Below are positions 21,887 to 25,425 of a DNA stretch of 25,425 nt, piece by piece; the first letter of the stretch is position 1; the number at the start of each line of letters is the position of its first letter. Both the position numbers and the translations under genes were made by a program. The stretch is from Opitutales bacterium (GTDB lineage Bacteria; Verrucomicrobiota; Verrucomicrobiia; Opitutales; Intestinicryptomonadaceae). Below the pieces are notes generated by a model. The model did no database searches. It had not been told where the DNA came from and saw nothing but the letters and a program-made list of their open reading frames with translations. The stretch lies in NCBI GenBank assembly GCA_017633865.1, contig JAGBOM010000017.1:1-25425 (forward strand). The letters are read 5' to 3'.

Positions 21887-21897
21887 AGAAAGAAGAA
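21874..21897 (+). repeat. 24-bp direct repeat, right copy
   Basis: Identical to 21466-21489; with it, brackets the four-helix-bundle gene. Confidence 0.7.
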
Positions 21898-22040
21898 TTG
21901 CAAAGGAAGATGAGGAACGGCGAGGAAGCTAAACTTTTAACCCACGAAGAAATTTGAACCAATGAAGACGAACGCAAACAAAATAACAATCAAAACTGCG
22001 ACAATCGCAAAAGACAGAAAGACAAATGTGAAGTAAAAAA

Positions 22041-22069
22041 TATTTCTTATTTTTTATTTCTTATTTCTT
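22041..22069 (-). repeat. 29-bp inverted repeat, right arm, 4 nt before mod
   Basis: Perfect inverted partner of 21858-21886. It contains tandem TTATTTC heptamers and ends 4 nt before the mod ATG, occupying the place of a Shine-Dalgarno. Pairing with the left arm could expose or hide the start; copy-number change of the heptamer could do the same. Confidence 0.75.
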
Positions 22070-22073
22070 ATTT

Positions 22074-24077
22074 ATGGATAAATTAAATTTCAAAACAAAA
22101 GACGGCGTTGACGTTAATTTGGAAAAGCTTTCGCAGCTATTTCCTGAAGTTATCACTGAAATTAAAGATGAAAGCGGCAAAATCAGGCGCGTTGCCGATT
22201 TTGAAAAGCTCAAAATGATTTTGGGCGATGACGCCGCAGAAAGCGTACAGGAGTTTTACGAGTTCACATGGCCGGGCAAGAACGAAGCCATTATGGAAGC
22301 GGCAAAATCTACCACCAAAACGCTGCGCCCATGTCCCGAAGAAAGCAAAAATTGGGATTCCACCCAAAACCTCTATATTGAGGGCGACAACCTCGAAGTG
22401 CTAAAACTCTTGCAGGAATCATATCTGGGCAAAGTCAAAATGATTTATATCGACCCGCCATACAATACTGGCAAAGACTTTGTCTACCGCGACAATTTCC
22501 ATAAATCTGCCGAAGAAGGCAAAGAAGACGAAACCGCGCGCGATGAAGAAACGGGCAAAAAACTTTTCCAAAATACCGAATCCAACGGGCATTTCCATTC
22601 CGACTGGTGCTCCATGATTTACCCGCGCCTAAAACTCTCTCGCGACTTTCTCTCGGACGACGGTGTTATTTTTATTTCTATTGACGGGAATGAGCTTCAT
22701 AATTTGAAAAAAATCTGTGATGAAATTTTTGGAGAGTCTAATTATATTGAAACTTTTTCTTGGGTAAAAACAGCTACACCCCCAGCTTTATCAATAAAAG
22801 TTAGAAAGACAAATGAATATATTCTCTGTTACGAAAAAAACAAGAATAATATTAACTATGATGGAGAACCGCTTGATGGAGGAGACCAACCTTTATTAAA
22901 TACCGGGAATCCGATAAGAGAATTATTATTTCCAAAAGAAAAAGTTAAATTTACGTCGAATAAAATGCAAAACATTAAAATATCAAGTGGGAACTATGAT
23001 CGAATTTATATCCCACGTGATTTTGATGTTGTTGATGGATTTGCGACTAGTGATTTTTTCTTAAGGGGTGAATTTAAATGGACTCAAGAGACCTTGAATG
23101 ATGAAATATCAAAAGGAACAACTTTTGTGGTCAAATCAGATAAATTTGCAATTAGGTTCATTAGAAGTGAAGATGGTTTTAAACGTCCTAAAAATTTTAT
23201 TACGGAGAAATATACATCACCATTAATAAATAAACCCGATAATGGTGTCGGAACTAACGAAAATGCAACAAGCGAAATAGAAATTTTATTTGGGAAAAAA
23301 GTTTTTTCATTCCCTAAACCAACTTCTTTAATTTGTTATCTCATAAACTTTATCGTTAAACCCAATAATAATGATTTAATTTTAGACTTTTTTTCTGGTT
23401 CTTCTACATCTGCCGATTCAATTATCCAACTAAATGCAAAAGACGGCGGAAATCGCAGATTTATAATGGTTCAATTACAAGAAGATTTAGACAAGACATT
23501 AAAAGATGCTACAACAGAATCAAAACCTATAATTCAAAATGCAATACAATTTTTAGATTCTATAAACCGACCACACAATATTTGTGAATTGGCCAAAGAG
23601 CGCATACGACGCGCTGGCGATAAAATTAAAGCTGAGCATGCAACAACCGCCCCTAATTTAGATATTGGCTTCCGCGTTCTAAAACTTGCCGAAAGCAACA
23701 TGAAAGACGTCTATTATTCGCCCAACGAAACGTCGCAAGACTTGCTAAGCGCACTTGAAAGCAATATCAAAGAAGACCGCACCGCACTTGATTTGCTCTT
23801 CGCCTGCCTTATTGATTGGGGCGTGGAGCTTTCGCTCCCGCTAAAAACCGAAACCATAGACGGCGTCGAAGTCCACACCGTAAACGACGGCGATACCCCT
23901 GACTTAATAGCCTGCTTTGCGCAAAATATACCCGAAGCGGTAATCCGCAAAATAGCCGCCCGCCACCCCCTCCGCGCCGTCTTCCGCGATTCCTCTTTCG
24001 CCGACAGCCCCAGCAAAATCAACGTCACCGAAATATTCAAAACATTCTCGCCAAACACAACGATTAAGGTTTTATAA
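22074..24077 (+). CDS. mod: Type III restriction-modification methyltransferase (Mod)
   Basis: A 667-aa N6-adenine DNA methyltransferase of the beta class: the catalytic motif IYIDPPYNTGKDF (D127) precedes the AdoMet motif DFFSGSSTSADS (about residues 438-449). YIEGDNLEVLKLLQESYLGK and HSDWCSMIYPRLKLSRDFLS are typical Mod blocks. The central target-recognition region (about nt 22670-23600, residues 200-510) is clearly AT-richer in codon use than both ends, a mosaic expected from exchange of recognition domains. The Mod dimer sets the sequence specificity for Res downstream. ATG 22074 has no Shine-Dalgarno and sits 4 nt after an inverted repeat. No simple repeat lies inside the gene. Confidence 0.95.
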   Translation: MDKLNFKTKDGVDVNLEKLSQLFPEVITEIKDESGKIRRVADFEKLKMILGDDAAESVQEFYEFTWPGKNEAIMEAAKSTTKTLRPCPEESKNWDSTQNLYIEGDNLEVLKLLQESYLGKVKMIYIDPPYNTGKDFVYRDNFHKSAEEGKEDETARDEETGKKLFQNTESNGHFHSDWCSMIYPRLKLSRDFLSDDGVIFISIDGNELHNLKKICDEIFGESNYIETFSWVKTATPPALSIKVRKTNEYILCYEKNKNNINYDGEPLDGGDQPLLNTGNPIRELLFPKEKVKFTSNKMQNIKISSGNYDRIYIPRDFDVVDGFATSDFFLRGEFKWTQETLNDEISKGTTFVVKSDKFAIRFIRSEDGFKRPKNFITEKYTSPLINKPDNGVGTNENATSEIEILFGKKVFSFPKPTSLICYLINFIVKPNNNDLILDFFSGSSTSADSIIQLNAKDGGNRRFIMVQLQEDLDKTLKDATTESKPIIQNAIQFLDSINRPHNICELAKERIRRAGDKIKAEHATTAPNLDIGFRVLKLAESNMKDVYYSPNETSQDLLSALESNIKEDRTALDLLFACLIDWGVELSLPLKTETIDGVEVHTVNDGDTPDLIACFAQNIPEAVIRKIAARHPLRAVFRDSSFADSPSKINVTEIFKTFSPNTTIKVL

Positions 24078-24083
24078 AAATAT

Positions 24084-24395
24084 ATGTCTATAGATGAAAT
24101 TATAAATAAACTCACCGCTGACGAAAAAAAGTTGCTGATAGCATTTTCTCATGAAAATTTGCCACATAAAGAGCTTATAAATCCTGAAGATAAGAACTAT
24201 TTCAATTCGGTTGTATACTTTCCATGGTTAAAGTGTAGCGTAGAAGAATATCTTGCGATGGTAATTAAATTAGATAAATCGAGACTTATTGATATGATAA
24301 AAATCCCAGCGAATGGGAATTTGCCGATTCCAAAAATTACAACAGAATATGGAGATTGGGTAATAGAAAATTTGAACGATGAAGCTAAAATTTAA
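24084..24395 (+). CDS. Small protein between mod and res, unknown
   Basis: A 103-aa protein: MSIDEIINKLTADEKKLLIA, FSHENLPHKELINPEDKNYF, WLKCSVEEYLAMVIKLDKSR and a terminal YGDWVIENLNDEAKI. It looks mostly helical, soluble and acidic, with no motif I recognise. It is AT-rich like the middle of mod and unlike the ends of mod and res. It begins 6 bp after the mod stop and overlaps the res start by 17 bp, so it is translated within the operon. Standard type III systems have mod directly followed by res, so this is an added gene, perhaps an accessory or immunity factor. Confidence 0.75.
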   Translation: MSIDEIINKLTADEKKLLIAFSHENLPHKELINPEDKNYFNSVVYFPWLKCSVEEYLAMVIKLDKSRLIDMIKIPANGNLPIPKITTEYGDWVIENLNDEAKI

Positions 24396-25425
24396 ACATC
24401 AGAAATTTCAAGCTGAAGCGGCAAAGGCAGTTTGTGATGTTTTTGCGGGGCAGCCTCGTGTAGACAAAAACACTTATCAGATAGACCCAGGGCGCACCAA
24501 TAATCAGGGTAAAATGCGAAGCGTTCTATTCACAGGCTTCGCAAACAACCGCCTTGTGCCCTCTCTTACAAGCCAAGTTTTGCTTGGGCGCATTCAGCAT
24601 ATTCAAAACTCGCAAATGATTAAGCCCTCTGAAAGGCTCGAGGGCGACGGCATAAACCTGACAATCGAAATGGAAACGGGCGTGGGCAAAACCTACACCT
24701 ACATCAAAACCATTTACGAGCTAAACAAGCTTTACGGCTGGAGCAAATTCATAATTATTGTGCCGTCGGTCGCAATCCGCGAGGGCGTCTATAAGTCTTT
24801 CGAGGACACTGCCGAGCACTTCAAAGAAGAATACAACAAGCAAATCCGCTTCTTTATTTATAATTCCGCAAACTTGCAGGATATATCGCAATTCGCAGGC
24901 GACAGCAATATAAACGCCATGATTATCAATTCGCAGGCGTTCAACGCCAAAGGCAAAGACGCCCGCCGCATTGACATGGAGCTTGACGAATTCAACAGCC
25001 GCAAGCCAATTGACGTTATCGCCAAAACAAACCCCATTCTGATAATCGACGAGCCGCAATCGGTCGAGGGTCCGAAAACCAAGGAGGCTTTGAAAAAATT
25101 CAACCCCCTCTTTACTCTGCGCTATTCGGCAACGCACAAGAAAGACAGCATTTACAATATGGTCTACCGCCTCGACGCAATCGACGCCTACAACCAGCGT
25201 CTTGTAAAAAAAATCGCCGTAAAGGGAATTTCGCAGAGCACCGCAACGGGAACTTCGGGGTATCTTTATTTGCAAAGCATAATTCTTTCGCCAAGCAAGC
25301 CGCCGCAGGCAAAAATTGAATTCGACATAAAGGGTGCGACCCAAATCCGCAGAACCACAAAAATTTTCGACCAAAACGACGATATTTACGCGACTTCAAA
25401 AGAGCTCGACGAATACAAAGACCGA
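24379..25425 (+). CDS. res: Type III restriction enzyme helicase/nuclease subunit (Res), 3' end outside window
   Basis: The frame from ATG 24379 is open to the window end (349 codons); the full family protein is usually about 900-1000 aa. It begins MKLKFKHQKFQAEAAKAVCD. Motif I is IEMETGVGKTYTYIKT (K104), motif Ia IIIVPSVAIREGV, motif II LIIDEPQSVEG (D224/E225) and motif III LRYSATH, the characteristic set of type III Res SF2 helicases. The C-terminal PD-(D/E)xK nuclease lies beyond the window. With Mod it makes the restriction complex that cuts after collision or sliding between inversely oriented sites. The start overlaps the preceding small gene by 17 bp. Confidence 0.95.
   Translation, partial: MKLKFKHQKFQAEAAKAVCDVFAGQPRVDKNTYQIDPGRTNNQGKMRSVLFTGFANNRLVPSLTSQVLLGRIQHIQNSQMIKPSERLEGDGINLTIEMETGVGKTYTYIKTIYELNKLYGWSKFIIIVPSVAIREGVYKSFEDTAEHFKEEYNKQIRFFIYNSANLQDISQFAGDSNINAMIINSQAFNAKGKDARRIDMELDEFNSRKPIDVIAKTNPILIIDEPQSVEGPKTKEALKKFNPLFTLRYSATHKKDSIYNMVYRLDAIDAYNQRLVKKIAVKGISQSTATGTSGYLYLQSIILSPSKPPQAKIEFDIKGATQIRRTTKIFDQNDDIYATSKELDEYKDR

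Larger units (their letters stand above)
21867..22073 (+). other. Intergenic spacer between four-helix-bundle gene and mod
   Basis: 207 bp without a credible gene. Purine-rich throughout, bounded by the 29-bp inverted repeat. A 15-codon frame (about 21910-21957, MRNGEEAKLLTHEEI) is the only small open frame and has no support. No promoter is evident. Confidence 0.6.

Overview
The window comes from a Gram-negative bacterium: it encodes a TolC-type outer-membrane channel with a lipoprotein-like adaptor. The lineage is not certain. The Cas9 shares several sequence blocks with the Cas9 of Akkermansia as I remember it, which points to the PVC group (Verrucomicrobiota/Lentisphaerota). Some promoter and recombinase signals in the right half look Bacteroidota-like, so part of the accessory DNA may have come from elsewhere. 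The left third (1-11250) is GC-richer, densely packed and entirely on the minus strand. The middle (11250-17560) is AT-richer, patchy and full of gene relics. The right third (17560-25425) is one plus-strand defence operon.

Left block, minus strand. A type II CRISPR-Cas locus enters at the left edge: cas9 (1067 aa) followed 1 bp later by cas1, which runs off the window. No CRISPR array lies in the window; a structured plus-strand RNA candidate upstream of cas9 (about 4079-4308) could be the tracrRNA. Next is a six-gene export operon, transcribed TolC channel, HlyD-like adaptor, two separate ABC ATPases, two ABC-2 permeases. It has the composition of E. coli ybhGFSR, with the double ATPase YbhF split into two genes. 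Its upstream TetR-type repressor is reduced to a C-terminal fragment that abuts a relic of a tyrosine integrase: a clear genomic junction.

Middle block. After the integrase relic come an excisionase-like HTH gene, tRNA-Arg(CCT), an Mrr-type restriction endonuclease, a Cas2/SinR-like small protein paired with a two-helix membrane protein, a HipB-like repressor with a decayed hipA, a class III Fic protein with an altered active site, a small mobile-element protein with a 16-aa leader peptide, and a serine recombinase. The intergenic DNA is rich in unexplained structure: three related hairpins with covarying stems, a pair of 60-bp inverted elements followed at identical spacing by element-specific palindromes, and a tRNA-like relic.

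Right block. The serine recombinase is divergent from the operon PLD-like/SNF2 helicase - DUF4391 - four-helix-bundle protein - type III Mod methyltransferase - small unknown protein - type III Res helicase/nuclease (truncated by the window edge). Between recombinase and operon lie 21-bp inverted repeats (20/21 identical) around a 132-bp segment with promoter-like sequences. This is the architecture of an invertible promoter, so the whole defence operon is probably phase-variable. I consider this the most interesting system in the window. The four-helix-bundle gene is flanked by 24-bp perfect direct repeats as if inserted as a cassette, and the Mod gene has an AT-rich central target-recognition region unlike its flanks.
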